A DNA stretch of 64,000 nt from Microbacterium wangchenii (GTDB taxonomy: Bacteria; Actinomycetota; Actinomycetes; Actinomycetales; Microbacteriaceae). The translations under genes were made by a program, and so were the position numbers. Each line of letters opens with the position of its first letter. The first letter of the stretch is position 1. The stretch spans positions 1,612,001-1,676,000 of the forward strand of contig NZ_CP038266.1 of NCBI RefSeq assembly GCF_004564355.1, in the 5' to 3' direction. The notes under the pieces were generated by a model. That model ran no database searches. It was not told the DNA's origin and saw nothing but the letters and a program-made list of their open reading frames with translations. Positions 41,822 through 49,971 of the stretch are shown one piece after another.

Positions 41822-42867
41822 TCGCCCCCGCGGTCGGACGCACGCTCACCGCCGGCCCGCTCGAACGCGTGCGCCGGCGCCGGACCCGGCGCAGCCGCGT
41901 GGTGGTGGGCGCCCTGGTCCTGGTGACCCTCGCGCTCGTCGTGATCGCGCTGTCGACGGGGGACTACCCGCTCTCGCTCGCGCAGCTGTGGCGCACCGTG
42001 TGGGGCGGCGGCGAGCGCGTGGAGGAGTACGTGCTGTTCCAGGTGCGCGCCCCGCGCGTGGCGATGGCCGTGGCCGTCGGCGCGTGCCTCGGGGTGGCCG
42101 GCGCGCTCCTGCAGGCGCTGCTGCGCAATCCGCTCGCCAGCCCCGACCTGCTCGGCGTCAGCGGCGGCAGCAGCGTCGCGGCGGTGTTCGTGCTGCTCGT
42201 GCTGGGGATCACCGGACCCGTCCTCGCCGTCGCGGCGTTCGCCGGCGGTCTCGCCGTGGCGATCCTGCTGCTGTGGGCGGCGCGGCGATCCGGAGAGGGC
42301 GGGTTCCGGCTCATCCTCGCCGGCATCGGCATCTCCTTCCTCACGGTGTCCATCACGGGGTACCTCATGGTGCGCGCACAGGTGGAGCTCGCCGCCTCGG
42401 CGCTGGTGTGGATGACCGGTTCGCTCTCGGCCACCGCGTGGTGGCACGTGGCGGTGATCGTCCTCGTCGGCGTGCTCACCCTGCCGGCCGTCCTGGCTGC
42501 CGCGCGCTGGCTGCCCATCACGCAGCTGGGCGCCTCGGCGGCGTCGGGTCTGGGCGTGCGGCCTGAGACCGCGCGCCTCGTCACGGTCGTCGCGGCGGTG
42601 CTGCTCACGGCTGTCACGTGCGCGTTCGCCGGCCCGATCTCGTTCATCGCACTGTGCGCACCCGCGATCGCGCGGCCGCTGCACGGTCACGGCGCGATCG
42701 CGATCGGCTCGAGCGCGCTCGTGGGGGCGACCCTGCTCACCGCCGCCGACCTCGTGGCGCAGTTCGCGCTGCCGGGCTACTCCCTGCCGGTGGGTGTGGT
42801 CACCGGTGCGCTGGGGGCGGTTTTCCTCCTGTGGATCCTCGCGACCTCGAAAGGACGCCAATTGTGA
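41818..42867 (+). CDS. FecCD-family siderophore ABC permease (second)
   Basis: 349 residues. RAPRVAMAVAVGACLGVAG, LLRNPLASPDLLGVSGGSS and CAFAGPISFIALCAPAIARPL are the family motifs. An Arg-rich cytoplasmic N-terminus (ERVRRRRTRRSR) precedes the first helix. GTG start overlaps the stop of the first permease, and the stop overlaps the ATPase GTG, so the three membrane-complex genes are translationally coupled. Confidence 0.95.
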   Translation: MIAPAVGRTLTAGPLERVRRRRTRRSRVVVGALVLVTLALVVIALSTGDYPLSLAQLWRTVWGGGERVEEYVLFQVRAPRVAMAVAVGACLGVAGALLQALLRNPLASPDLLGVSGGSSVAAVFVLLVLGITGPVLAVAAFAGGLAVAILLLWAARRSGEGGFRLILAGIGISFLTVSITGYLMVRAQVELAASALVWMTGSLSATAWWHVAVIVLVGVLTLPAVLAAARWLPITQLGASAASGLGVRPETARLVTVVAAVLLTAVTCAFAGPISFIALCAPAIARPLHGHGAIAIGSSALVGATLLTAADLVAQFALPGYSLPVGVVTGALGAVFLLWILATSKGRQL

Positions 42868-43679
42868 ACGCCGCACCCGTCCTGCGCGCGCGTGCCCTGA
42901 CGGCCGGCTATCCCGGCCGCCGCGTGCTGCACGACCTCGATCTGGAGATCGCCCCCGGGCGCGTCACGATGATCATCGGCGCGAACGCGTCGGGCAAGTC
43001 GACGCTGCTGGGCGCACTCGCGCGCCTCAACGCGCCCTCGGCCGGAACCGTGGAGCTCGACGGCGTGGATGTCGCGGGCATCCCGAGGCGCGCGTTCGCC
43101 CAGACTGTCGGGCTGCTGCCGCAGCAGCCGATCGCCCCCGACGGCATCACGGTGGCCGAGCTGGTCTCGCGCGGCCGGCACCCCCACCGCGGCGTGTTCC
43201 AGCGCTGGAGTGCGCAGGACAGCCAGCGCGTCGACGACGCGATGGCGAAGACGGGCCTGACCGATCTGGCCGACCGCCCCATCGGCGACCTGTCCGGGGG
43301 GCAGCGCCAGCGGGTGTGGATCGCCATGGCGCTGGCACAGAACCCCCGCATCCTGCTGCTGGACGAGCCGACCACGTTCCTGGACCTGAGTCACCAGCTC
43401 GAGGTGCTCGACCTGCTCGTCCAGCTGAACCGGACCGAGGGGACGACGATCGTCGTCGTCCTGCACGAACTCAACCTCGCGGCCCGCTACGCCGACGACC
43501 TCGTCGTGATGTGCGAAGGGCGCATCGTCGCCCACGGCGCCCCGGCCGACGTGCTGACGACCGACGTGGTCGCGACCGCGTTCGCGCTGGACGCGCTCGT
43601 CATGCCCGATCCGCTCACCGGTACGCCCCTGGTCGTGCCGGTCCCCGGCGGGGCGCACGCGCACCCCGATCCGCGATGA
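42864..43679 (+). CDS. Siderophore ABC transporter ATP-binding protein (FecE type)
   Basis: 271 residues. Walker A GANASGKST, signature LSGGQRQRVWIAMAL, Walker B ILLLDEPTTFLDL and the FecE-type VLHELNLAARYADDLVVM are present. The conserved switch VSRGRHPHRG follows the Q-loop region. Starts on a GTG overlapping the second permease; its TGA overlaps an ATG at 43676 of the binding-protein frame. Confidence 0.96.
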   Translation: MNAAPVLRARALTAGYPGRRVLHDLDLEIAPGRVTMIIGANASGKSTLLGALARLNAPSAGTVELDGVDVAGIPRRAFAQTVGLLPQQPIAPDGITVAELVSRGRHPHRGVFQRWSAQDSQRVDDAMAKTGLTDLADRPIGDLSGGQRQRVWIAMALAQNPRILLLDEPTTFLDLSHQLEVLDLLVQLNRTEGTTIVVVLHELNLAARYADDLVVMCEGRIVAHGAPADVLTTDVVATAFALDALVMPDPLTGTPLVVPVPGGAHAHPDPR

Positions 43680-43708
43680 ACCCGATGAACCCGATGAAAG
43701 GAACACCC

Positions 43709-44743
43709 ATGACCCGCTTCTCCCGCAGGCTGGCAGCCCTCGCTGCCACCGGAGCCGTCGGAGCGCTCGTCCTGGCCGGTTGCGCCTCGGCTGCGCCTCA
43801 GTCCGCCACGTCCGCCGGCAGCGCGGGCGACTCGGAGGCCTTCCCCGTCACGATGGAGCACATGTACGGGACGACGACTCTCGAGTCCGCCCCCGAGCGG
43901 ATCGCGACGTGGGGATGGGGCGCGACCGACGCCGTGCTGGCGCTGGGCATCGTCCCGGTCGCGATCTCCTCGATGGACTACGGCGGGGGAGAGGACCGCA
44001 TCACGCCGTGGGTCGAGGACAAGATCGACGAGCTCGGCGGCGAGACCCCCGTCATTCTGGACAACGCGACGTACGAACTGTCGGTCGAGGAACTGCTCGC
44101 GGCCGACCCCGACGTGCTCATCGCCCCCTACTCGGGGTTGACGCAGGAGGAGTACGACGCGGTCACCGGCGCCGGCATCCCCGTCGTCGCGCCCGAGGAG
44201 GCGCTGTGGGCCACGCCGTGGCGCGACGTCGTGACCGAGACCGGCACGGCACTGGGCATGGAAGACGAGGCGCAGCAGGTGCTCGACGACCTCGACGCGC
44301 AGATCGCCGAGGCCGCCGCCGAGCACCCCGAGTTCGAGGGCACCTCGATCGCCTACGCCGCGGACGACGTCGACACGTTCTACCTCTACCTCCCCGCCGA
44401 CGCGCGGGTGGAGATCCTCGAGGACCTCGGCTTCGTGACGGCCGACACCGTCACGGCGATGGACACCGGGGAGTCGACCTTCTACACGACGGTGAGCGCG
44501 GAGAACCTCGACGCGATCGACGCGGAGGTCATCTTCACGCAGACCGACTCCGAGGAGCAGCTGCAGACCTTCCTCACCTCCGACCGCACGCGCATCATCC
44601 CGGCCGTCCAGAAGGGCGCGGTCGCCGCGATCGTCGGCGAGGAGAACGTCGCGGCGATCTCCCCGACCGCTCTGACCATCCCGTGGATCCTGCCGCGCAT
44701 GGTCGAGCAGCTCGCCGAGGCCACCGCGGTCGCACAGGGCTGA
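43709..44743 (+). CDS. Siderophore-binding lipoprotein
   Basis: 344 residues. Signal peptide MTRFSRRLAALAATGAVGAL with lipobox LAGC, lipidated Cys25. The mature part is a periplasmic-binding protein of the FecB/FhuD class (PERIATWGWGATDAVLALGIVPVAI, LLAADPDVLIAPYSGL). ATG 43709 is chosen because AAAGGAA precedes it at good distance and the signal peptide is then standard; in-frame ATGs at 43676, 43685 and 43694 would add an odd MNPMNPMKGTP leader. Captures the ferric siderophore outside the membrane. Confidence 0.95.
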   Translation: MTRFSRRLAALAATGAVGALVLAGCASAAPQSATSAGSAGDSEAFPVTMEHMYGTTTLESAPERIATWGWGATDAVLALGIVPVAISSMDYGGGEDRITPWVEDKIDELGGETPVILDNATYELSVEELLAADPDVLIAPYSGLTQEEYDAVTGAGIPVVAPEEALWATPWRDVVTETGTALGMEDEAQQVLDDLDAQIAEAAAEHPEFEGTSIAYAADDVDTFYLYLPADARVEILEDLGFVTADTVTAMDTGESTFYTTVSAENLDAIDAEVIFTQTDSEEQLQTFLTSDRTRIIPAVQKGAVAAIVGEENVAAISPTALTIPWILPRMVEQLAEATAVAQG

Positions 44744-44744
44744 C

Positions 44745-44792
44745 CGCACGCGCGAAGGGTCCCGGCTGCGGCCGGGGCCCTTCGCGCGTGCG
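44745..44792 (+). terminator. Long hairpin terminator after the siderophore operon
   Basis: A 15-bp perfect outer stem (44745-44759 with 44778-44792) continues inward through CCCGG/CCGGG to a six-base loop, about 21 pairs in all. It begins two bases after the binding-protein stop. Confidence 0.85.
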
Positions 44793-44823
44793 CATCCTGG
44801 GAGGAGCATGCGGCGCGGCGACT

Positions 44824-44829
44824 TATACT
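44824..44829 (+). promoter_or_regulatory. -10 element TATACT upstream of the ABC-F gene
   Basis: TATACT is the best -10 match in this 140-base gap and gives a leader of about 50 bases to GTG 44886. No clear -35. Confidence 0.5.
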
Positions 44830-44885
44830 AGGGGGCTGACCATCGGTCACCTCCTGACCCCCTCCCTGAAGATCGGACTTCCGCT

Positions 44886-46484
44886 GTGCTCGCCGTGCAC
44901 GATCTCGAGATCCGCGTGGGCGCCCGCGTACTCATGTCCGACGTCTCGTTCCGCGTCTCCGACGGCGACAAGGTCGGGCTGGTCGGACGCAACGGCGCCG
45001 GCAAGACCACCCTGACGAAGGTGCTCGCCGGCGACCTGCTGCCCAGCGAGGGACGCGTCGACCGCTCGGGCGAACTCGGCTATCTGCCCCAGGACCCGCG
45101 CTCGGGCGACCCGGAGATGCTCGCGCGCACCCGTATCCTCGACGCCCGGGGCCTGGGGACCCTGGCCCTCGGCATGCACGAGGCATCGCTGCAGATGGCC
45201 GACGATGACGTGGATGTCGCGGCACGGGCCATGCGGCGCTACGGCAACCTCACCGAGCGCTTCGAGGCGCTCGGCGGCTACGCGGCCGAAGCTGAGGCCG
45301 CCTCGATCGCGCACAACCTCTCGCTTCCCGACCGCATCCTCGACCAGCCCCTGAAGACGCTCTCGGGCGGCCAGCGGCGCCGTATCGAGCTCGCGCGCAT
45401 CCTGTTCTCCGACGCCAGCACCATGATCCTGGACGAGCCCACCAACCACCTCGACGCGGACAGCGTCGTGTGGCTGCGGGAGTTCCTCAGGGGGTACAAG
45501 GGCGGGCTGATCGTGATCAGCCATGACGTGGAGCTGGTCGGCGAGACGGTGAACCGCGTCTTCTACCTCGACGCCAATCGCCAGGTCATCGACGTCTACA
45601 ACATGAACTGGAAGAACTACCTGCGTCAGCGGGTGGCCGACGAGGAGCGCCGCAAGAAGGAGCGCGTCAACGTCGAGAAGAAGGCCACGGCATTGCAGCT
45701 GCAGGCGGCTCGGTTCGGCGCGAAGGCGTCCAAGGCCGCCGCGGCTCATCAGATGGTCGCTCGTGCGGAGAAGATGCTGTCGGGCCTGGACGACGTGCGT
45801 CAGGAGGAGCGCGTCGCGAAGCTGCGATTCCCGAAGCCGGCTCCGTGCGGCAAGACCCCGCTCATGGCGCGCGGACTCTCGAAGTCGTACGGGTCGCTGG
45901 AGATCTTCACCGACGTCGACCTCGCGATCGACCGCGGCTCACGCGTGGTGATCCTCGGCTTCAACGGTGCCGGCAAGACCACGCTGCTGCGCATGCTCGC
46001 GGGCGTGGACAAGCCCGACACCGGGGTCATCGAACCCGGCCACGGCCTGAAGATCGGCTACTACGCCCAGGAGCACGAGAATCTCGACGTCAACCGTTCG
46101 GTGCTCGAGAACATGATGTCCGCCGCGCCGGACATCACCGCGACCGAGGCTCGCAAGGTGCTCGGTTCGTTCCTCTTCACCGGCGACGACGTACTCAAGC
46201 CCGCCGGCGTGCTCTCCGGCGGCGAGAAGACGCGCCTGTCGCTGGCGACGCTCGTGGTCTCCAGCGCCAACATGCTGCTGCTGGACGAACCGACCAACAA
46301 CCTCGACCCCGCCTCCCGCGAGGAGATCCTCGGGGCCCTCGCGCACTACGAGGGCGCCGTCGTGCTCGTCTCCCACGACGAGGGCGCCGTCGAGGCGCTC
46401 AACCCCGAGCGCGTGCTGATCCTCCCCGACGGCGTCGAAGACATCTGGGGTCGCGATTACGCCGACCTCGTCGCCCTCGCCTGA
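44886..46484 (+). CDS. ABC-F family ATPase
   Basis: 532 residues, two ABC domains and no membrane part. Domain 1: GRNGAGKTT, LSGGQRRRIELARI, MILDEPTNHLD. Domain 2: GFNGAGKTT, LSGGEKTRLSLATL, LLLDEPTNNLD. A charged linker (RQRVADEERRKKERVNVEKK) joins them. ABC-F proteins act on ribosomes, either as translation factors like EttA or as ribosome-protection resistance proteins. The short linker and housekeeping context favour a translation factor; resistance cannot be excluded. GTG start. Confidence 0.93.
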   Translation: MLAVHDLEIRVGARVLMSDVSFRVSDGDKVGLVGRNGAGKTTLTKVLAGDLLPSEGRVDRSGELGYLPQDPRSGDPEMLARTRILDARGLGTLALGMHEASLQMADDDVDVAARAMRRYGNLTERFEALGGYAAEAEAASIAHNLSLPDRILDQPLKTLSGGQRRRIELARILFSDASTMILDEPTNHLDADSVVWLREFLRGYKGGLIVISHDVELVGETVNRVFYLDANRQVIDVYNMNWKNYLRQRVADEERRKKERVNVEKKATALQLQAARFGAKASKAAAAHQMVARAEKMLSGLDDVRQEERVAKLRFPKPAPCGKTPLMARGLSKSYGSLEIFTDVDLAIDRGSRVVILGFNGAGKTTLLRMLAGVDKPDTGVIEPGHGLKIGYYAQEHENLDVNRSVLENMMSAAPDITATEARKVLGSFLFTGDDVLKPAGVLSGGEKTRLSLATLVVSSANMLLLDEPTNNLDPASREEILGALAHYEGAVVLVSHDEGAVEALNPERVLILPDGVEDIWGRDYADLVALA

Positions 46485-46493
46485 CGCGGCGGA

Positions 46494-47306
46494 TCACGCG
46501 TCGATGAGCGCGTCCTCGGCCTCCGCGTCGCGGTCGCGACGCCGGGGACGGCGGGTCGCGGCATCCTCTCGCGCGTGGCGGCGCTCGGTCACCAGGATGT
46601 ACAGGATGAACGCGAAGCCCATGATCGCGAACAGGATCCACTGCACGGCGTAGGACAGGTGCGGCCCCGGGTCCTCCGACGGTGAGGCGATCGTGCCGGG
46701 CGTGGTCGCCGGCGCCGGGTCCTCGGACACCAGCATCCCGTAGGCGCCGGTCTCCAGCGGATGACCGCCGACCATGTCGGCCAGGAGCGGCAGGTTGATG
46801 GTGGGCACCTGTCCCTCCGGCGCCGTGCGGCCGGATGTGGGCAGCGGCTCGCCCGGACGCAGACGCACGATCACGGTGGCCTCCCCGGTGGGCGGGGCCG
46901 GCACGACGTCGGGATCGGGCTGGTTCTCGCCCGGGGGCACCCACCCGCGGTCCACCAGCAGGGCACGGCCGTCGTCGAGCAGGAAGGGCACGAGCACCTC
47001 GAACGCCGCCGTCCCGCCGTGCGGGCGATTGCGGACGAGGACCTGCTCCTCGGCGAGGTACTCGCCCGTGAGGATCACGGGGGTCCACTCGTCCGATGCG
47101 GCCAGCTCCCTGCCCGGCGTGAGCACGTCGGCGAGCGGCACGGGCGTCTTGTCGTAGTTGGCCTCCACCAGAGCGAGCTGGCGGCCGCGCTCCTCACCGC
47201 GCGAGAACTGCCAGTTCGCGAGGAAGCCGCACGCGATCGCGAAGACGACGGCGACGGCGACGTACGCCGTCCAGCGCACGAGCGGGGGCGCGGCTCGGCG
47301 GCTCAT
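46494..47306 (-). CDS. SURF1-family cytochrome oxidase biogenesis protein
   Basis: 270 residues. An N-terminal helix (about 9-30, ending in FLANWQFSRGEER), an external domain with VLVRNRPHGGTAAFEVLVPFLLDDGRALLVDRGWVP, and a C-terminal helix (SYAVQWILFAIMGFAFILYIL) are all typical of SURF1, which helps insert heme A into oxidase subunit I. The Arg-rich tail is cytoplasmic. ATG 47306 overlaps the upstream stop by four bases. Confidence 0.94.
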   Translation of the reverse strand: MSRRAAPPLVRWTAYVAVAVVFAIACGFLANWQFSRGEERGRQLALVEANYDKTPVPLADVLTPGRELAASDEWTPVILTGEYLAEEQVLVRNRPHGGTAAFEVLVPFLLDDGRALLVDRGWVPPGENQPDPDVVPAPPTGEATVIVRLRPGEPLPTSGRTAPEGQVPTINLPLLADMVGGHPLETGAYGMLVSEDPAPATTPGTIASPSEDPGPHLSYAVQWILFAIMGFAFILYILVTERRHAREDAATRRPRRRDRDAEAEDALIDA

Positions 47307-47506
47307 GCGCTGGCTCCTTCGGGGGTGAGCGGGCCGACCTCGAGCGGGAAGTCGCGTGCGGCCAGGAAGTCGCGGAGGTAGCCCACGTGCGCGTCGCACG
47401 CGACCCACTCCTTGCGCCGGTCGGGGGTGTGGATGCGCGGATTCCGCCACGTGATCAGCCACGTCGCGGTGTCGCGGCATCCGGCTCGGGAGCACTCGGC
47501 GGTCAT
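47303..47506 (-). CDS. 67-residue cysteine-containing mini-protein
   Basis: MTAECSRAGCRDTATWLITWRN opens a 67-residue protein with a CX4C pair and a third CD(A)H motif (VACDAHVGYLRDFL), suggesting a one-metal zinc site. It overlaps DUF3099 upstream and SURF1 downstream by four bases each, so it is translated as part of a three-gene unit. Similar short genes next to SURF1 in actinobacteria are carried as hypothetical proteins. Function unknown; a metal or oxidase-assembly link is inferred from context. Confidence 0.85.
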   Translation of the reverse strand: MTAECSRAGCRDTATWLITWRNPRIHTPDRRKEWVACDAHVGYLRDFLAARDFPLEVGPLTPEGASA

Positions 47507-47868
47507 CGTTCGTCCTCCGGTCCCGGGTTCAGCCGTGGCGTCTCGCTGATCCGGATCACACCCGGCGCGGCCGGGGGAGCGGGCGCCTCGGCGGCCGGCG
47601 TGGCGATCTGGCGGTCGGGACTCTCGGCCTCTGCGCGCCGCGGATCGGCCCCGACATTCGCGATCACGACGGCGATGTAGGGCAGGAAGACCGCCGCCGC
47701 ACCCAGGACCCACGTGTACCAGCCGTACGGCGTGATGAGCACCATCGCGATGAAGCACGCGATGCGGATCCCCATCGTGATCATGTACTTGGCCAGCCGC
47801 GCGCCCGCCTCGTCGCGCGGAGCGCGCGGAAGCGATGTTGCGGAGGGCGTGCGGGGGGACGGTTTCAC
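47503..47868 (-). CDS. DUF3099 membrane protein
   Basis: 121 residues. KYMITMGIRIACFIAMVLI and WYTWVLGAAAVFLPYIAVVIANV are the two helices of DUF3099, a small actinobacterial membrane family of unknown function. The C-terminal third is Ala/Pro-rich and probably disordered. First gene of the DUF3099/mini-protein/SURF1 unit. Confidence 0.88.
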   Translation of the reverse strand: MKPSPRTPSATSLPRAPRDEAGARLAKYMITMGIRIACFIAMVLITPYGWYTWVLGAAAVFLPYIAVVIANVGADPRRAEAESPDRQIATPAAEAPAPPAAPGVIRISETPRLNPGPEDER

Positions 47869-47907
47869 GGTCCTCCCAGCCTACGCCGGGCCCGCCTGGG
47901 CGGGATC

Positions 47908-48387
47908 TCAGGCGCTGTACGTGGTGGTCGCCGCCCCCATGATGCCGATGAACAGAAGGAAGGGGAGCACCACCAGCAGGACGAACATCAGCACGGTCAG
48001 GGCCACGCCCGCCCAGCCGATGATCGTCCCGGCCATCGCCATGCCGTATCCGGCTTCGCCCGAGGTCTTCAGGCGCTTGAGCGAGAGGTGGCCGAGGATG
48101 ACGCCGGCCACCGCGGCCAGCCCGAGCACGATCGTGAAGGAGAAGACGATGCCCACGATCGAGCACACCAGCGACGCGACGGCCATCCCGTTCGTCTTCG
48201 GCCGCGGGTAGGCGGGGACGCCGTAGCCCTGCGGGGCGGAGTAGGGCTGGCGCGCGGGGTACCCCTGCGGCACCTGCGGCGCGCCGTAGCCCTGCGGGTA
48301 GGCCGGCGGTGCGTACACCGCGGGCGGCGGCGGGGTCGGCGCGCGGGGGACGGTGTCGTCGTCAGGCGGCGAGGTGGGGTCGCTCAC
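47908..48387 (-). CDS. DUF4190-type membrane protein with Pro/Tyr-rich N-terminus
   Basis: 159 residues. The first 75 are rich in Pro, Tyr, Gly and Gln with repeats such as YGAPQVPQGYPARQPY, likely a disordered cytoplasmic segment. Then TNGMAVASLVCSIVGIVFSF and a second long helix pair fit DUF4190 (SLVCSIVG...LGHLSLKRLK...G). GTG 48387 is chosen because GAAAGGGGG lies upstream. Unknown function; such proteins are common in actinobacterial membranes. Confidence 0.85.
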   Translation of the reverse strand: MSDPTSPPDDDTVPRAPTPPPPAVYAPPAYPQGYGAPQVPQGYPARQPYSAPQGYGVPAYPRPKTNGMAVASLVCSIVGIVFSFTIVLGLAAVAGVILGHLSLKRLKTSGEAGYGMAMAGTIIGWAGVALTVLMFVLLVVLPFLLFIGIMGAATTTYSA

Positions 48388-48418
48388 GCGAGGCCCCCCT
48401 TTCTTCTCGAGTGCTCCC

Positions 48419-48448
48419 ACATTCCCAGTGGCGCCGCCGTGGTGTCAA
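48419..48448 (-). promoter_or_regulatory. Promoter of the DUF4190 gene (TTGACA / GAATGT)
   Basis: On the minus strand TTGACA (48443-48448) and GAATGT (48419-48424) are 18 bases apart, about 30 bases upstream of GTG 48387. Confidence 0.5.
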
Positions 48449-48469
48449 ACACGGCGGACGCCGCTCGCC

Positions 48470-48475
48470 TAGGCT
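48470..48475 (+). promoter_or_regulatory. -10 element TAGGCT upstream of fabG
   Basis: TAGGCT gives a leader of about 33 bases to ATG 48515; GAAACGGAG lies near the start. Confidence 0.45.
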
Positions 48476-48514
48476 GGGGCCGTCCTCATCCCCTCGCCGA
48501 AACGGAGTGTGCCC

Positions 48515-49225
48515 ATGGCGACCGATCGTGTCGTGCTCGTGACCGGAGGAAACCGAGGGATCGGGCGCGCGATCGCCGAGCGCTTCGTGAGCGAGGGATA
48601 CCGCGTGGCGGTGACCGCCCGCTCGGGCGACGGGCCGATGGGCACCCTCACCGTGCGCGCCGACGTCACCGACGCCGCGGCCGTGGATGCCGCGTTCCGT
48701 GAGGTGGAGGCCGCGCTCGGGCCGGTGGAGATCGTCGTCGCCAACGCCGGCATCACGAAGGACACCCTCCTCATGCGCATGAGCGAGGAGGATTTCGACT
48801 CGGTCGTCGCGACCAACCTCGGCGGAGCCTTCCGCGTCGTCAAGCGCGCCTCCAAGGGGATGCTGCGGGCGCGCTGGGGGCGCGTCATCCTGATCTCCAG
48901 CGTCGTGGGCCTGCTGGGGTCGGCGGGGCAGGTCAACTACGCCGCATCCAAGAGCGGACTGGTGGGCTTCGCCCGCTCGCTCACGCGCGAGCTCGGCGGG
49001 CGCGGCATCACCGCGAACGTCGTGGCGCCGGGGTTCATCGAGACCGATATGACCGCGGAGCTTCCCGAGGAGACGCAGGCGGAGTACAAGCGGAGCATCC
49101 CCGCCGGCCGCTTCGCGACCCCCGACGAGGTCGCGGGCGTGGTGACATGGCTCGCATCGGAGGACGCCGCCTACATCTCCGGCGCCGTCATCCCGGTCGA
49201 CGGCGGTCTCGGCATGGGGCACTGA
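48515..49225 (+). CDS. fabG: 3-oxoacyl-ACP reductase FabG-like
   Basis: Short-chain dehydrogenase, 236 residues. NADP motif TGGNRGIGRAI, NAG at the end of the fourth strand (VVANAGITKDTLLM), catalytic Ser in ISSVVGLLGSAGQ, and Tyr/Lys in NYAASKSG. The APGFIETDMT and SGAVIPVDGGLGMGH endings match FabG. Reduces 3-oxoacyl-ACP in fatty acid synthesis. It is not followed by an enoyl reductase as in mycobacteria. An in-frame GTG lies two codons upstream. Confidence 0.93.
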   Translation: MATDRVVLVTGGNRGIGRAIAERFVSEGYRVAVTARSGDGPMGTLTVRADVTDAAAVDAAFREVEAALGPVEIVVANAGITKDTLLMRMSEEDFDSVVATNLGGAFRVVKRASKGMLRARWGRVILISSVVGLLGSAGQVNYAASKSGLVGFARSLTRELGGRGITANVVAPGFIETDMTAELPEETQAEYKRSIPAGRFATPDEVAGVVTWLASEDAAYISGAVIPVDGGLGMGH

Positions 49226-49247
49226 CCCCGGTCGAGCCTGCGCATGC

Positions 49248-49940
49248 TCAGTCGAGGGCGGCGGCGATCGCGCGGCCGAGTTCGGCCGGCTGGGAGAACT
49301 GCGGCCAGTGCCCCGAGCTCAGCTCGACGATCGTGAGGTCTTCGAGGGCGGCCAGGTCGGCAGCCCACGGCGGAGCCTGGGCGATGATCGTCTTGAGGTC
49401 GGCCGCCGGCATGGTGCCGGTGAGCATCGTCACCGGGATCGCGTAGCGCCCAGGGTCGGTCAGCGCGAGCGGATCGGTCGGTACACGCGCGGGGACGGAC
49501 AGGACTCGGGATGCCGCGTCCGCCCGCGTCTCCTCGTCCAGGTCGCCCACCTCGGCGTCTTCGAACGCGTCCCACCCGGGGAAGGGGACGACCCCGTCCA
49601 CGACGGCGAACTCCCAGATCGACCCGCCGTCGGCGGGCGGGAAGGTGTCGACGAACACGACCCGGGCGATCCGGCCGGGGCGCGCATCGGCCGCGCCCCA
49701 CGCGACGTTGCCGCCGCCGGAGTGCCCCACCACGACGACGTCGCCGGGGCGACGGTCGATCTCGGCCACCACCGCGGCCACCCAGTCGGCGATGCCGATT
49801 TCGGCGGAGCGTTCGGCCGGCTCGCCCACGCCGGGCATCGTCAGCGGATGGGCGCTGTGTCCGGCGGCCTCCAGGGCGGGGACGACCTCGTCCCACGTGG
49901 CGGCATCGAGCCAGAGGCCGGGGATGAGGATGATGTCCAT
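49248..49940 (-). CDS. Alpha/beta hydrolase (esterase-like)
   Basis: 230 residues. LIPGLWLDAATW is the oxyanion-hole region, VVVGHSGGGN the nucleophile elbow, and SSGHWPQFSQPAELG near the end supplies the catalytic His. The fold resembles small AB_hydrolase_6 esterases of unknown substrate. Converges on fabG, and is preceded by a leaderless-type -10. Confidence 0.88.
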   Translation of the reverse strand: MDIILIPGLWLDAATWDEVVPALEAAGHSAHPLTMPGVGEPAERSAEIGIADWVAAVVAEIDRRPGDVVVVGHSGGGNVAWGAADARPGRIARVVFVDTFPPADGGSIWEFAVVDGVVPFPGWDAFEDAEVGDLDEETRADAASRVLSVPARVPTDPLALTDPGRYAIPVTMLTGTMPAADLKTIIAQAPPWAADLAALEDLTIVELSSGHWPQFSQPAELGRAIAAALD

Positions 49941-49946
49941 GGCGCG

Positions 49947-49952
49947 ACGCTA
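49947..49952 (-). promoter_or_regulatory. -10 element TAGCGT for a leaderless hydrolase transcript
   Basis: On the minus strand TAGCGT ends six bases before ATG 49940. Confidence 0.5.
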
Positions 49953-49971
49953 CCGCCGTCCGCCGACATCG

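Noticed and set aside
43676..43708. Earlier ATG starts of the siderophore-binding protein (MNPMNPMKGTPM leader)
   Set aside because: They overlap the ATPase stop and would put an odd repeat ahead of a normal signal peptide; the ribosome site AAAGGAA points to 43709.
44886..46484. ABC-F protein as an antibiotic-resistance gene
   Set aside because: Short linker and housekeeping setting fit a translation factor at least as well; sequence alone does not show resistance.
48515..49225. fabG as part of a mycobacterial-type fabG1-inhA pair
   Set aside because: The next gene is a convergent esterase-like hydrolase, not an enoyl reductase.
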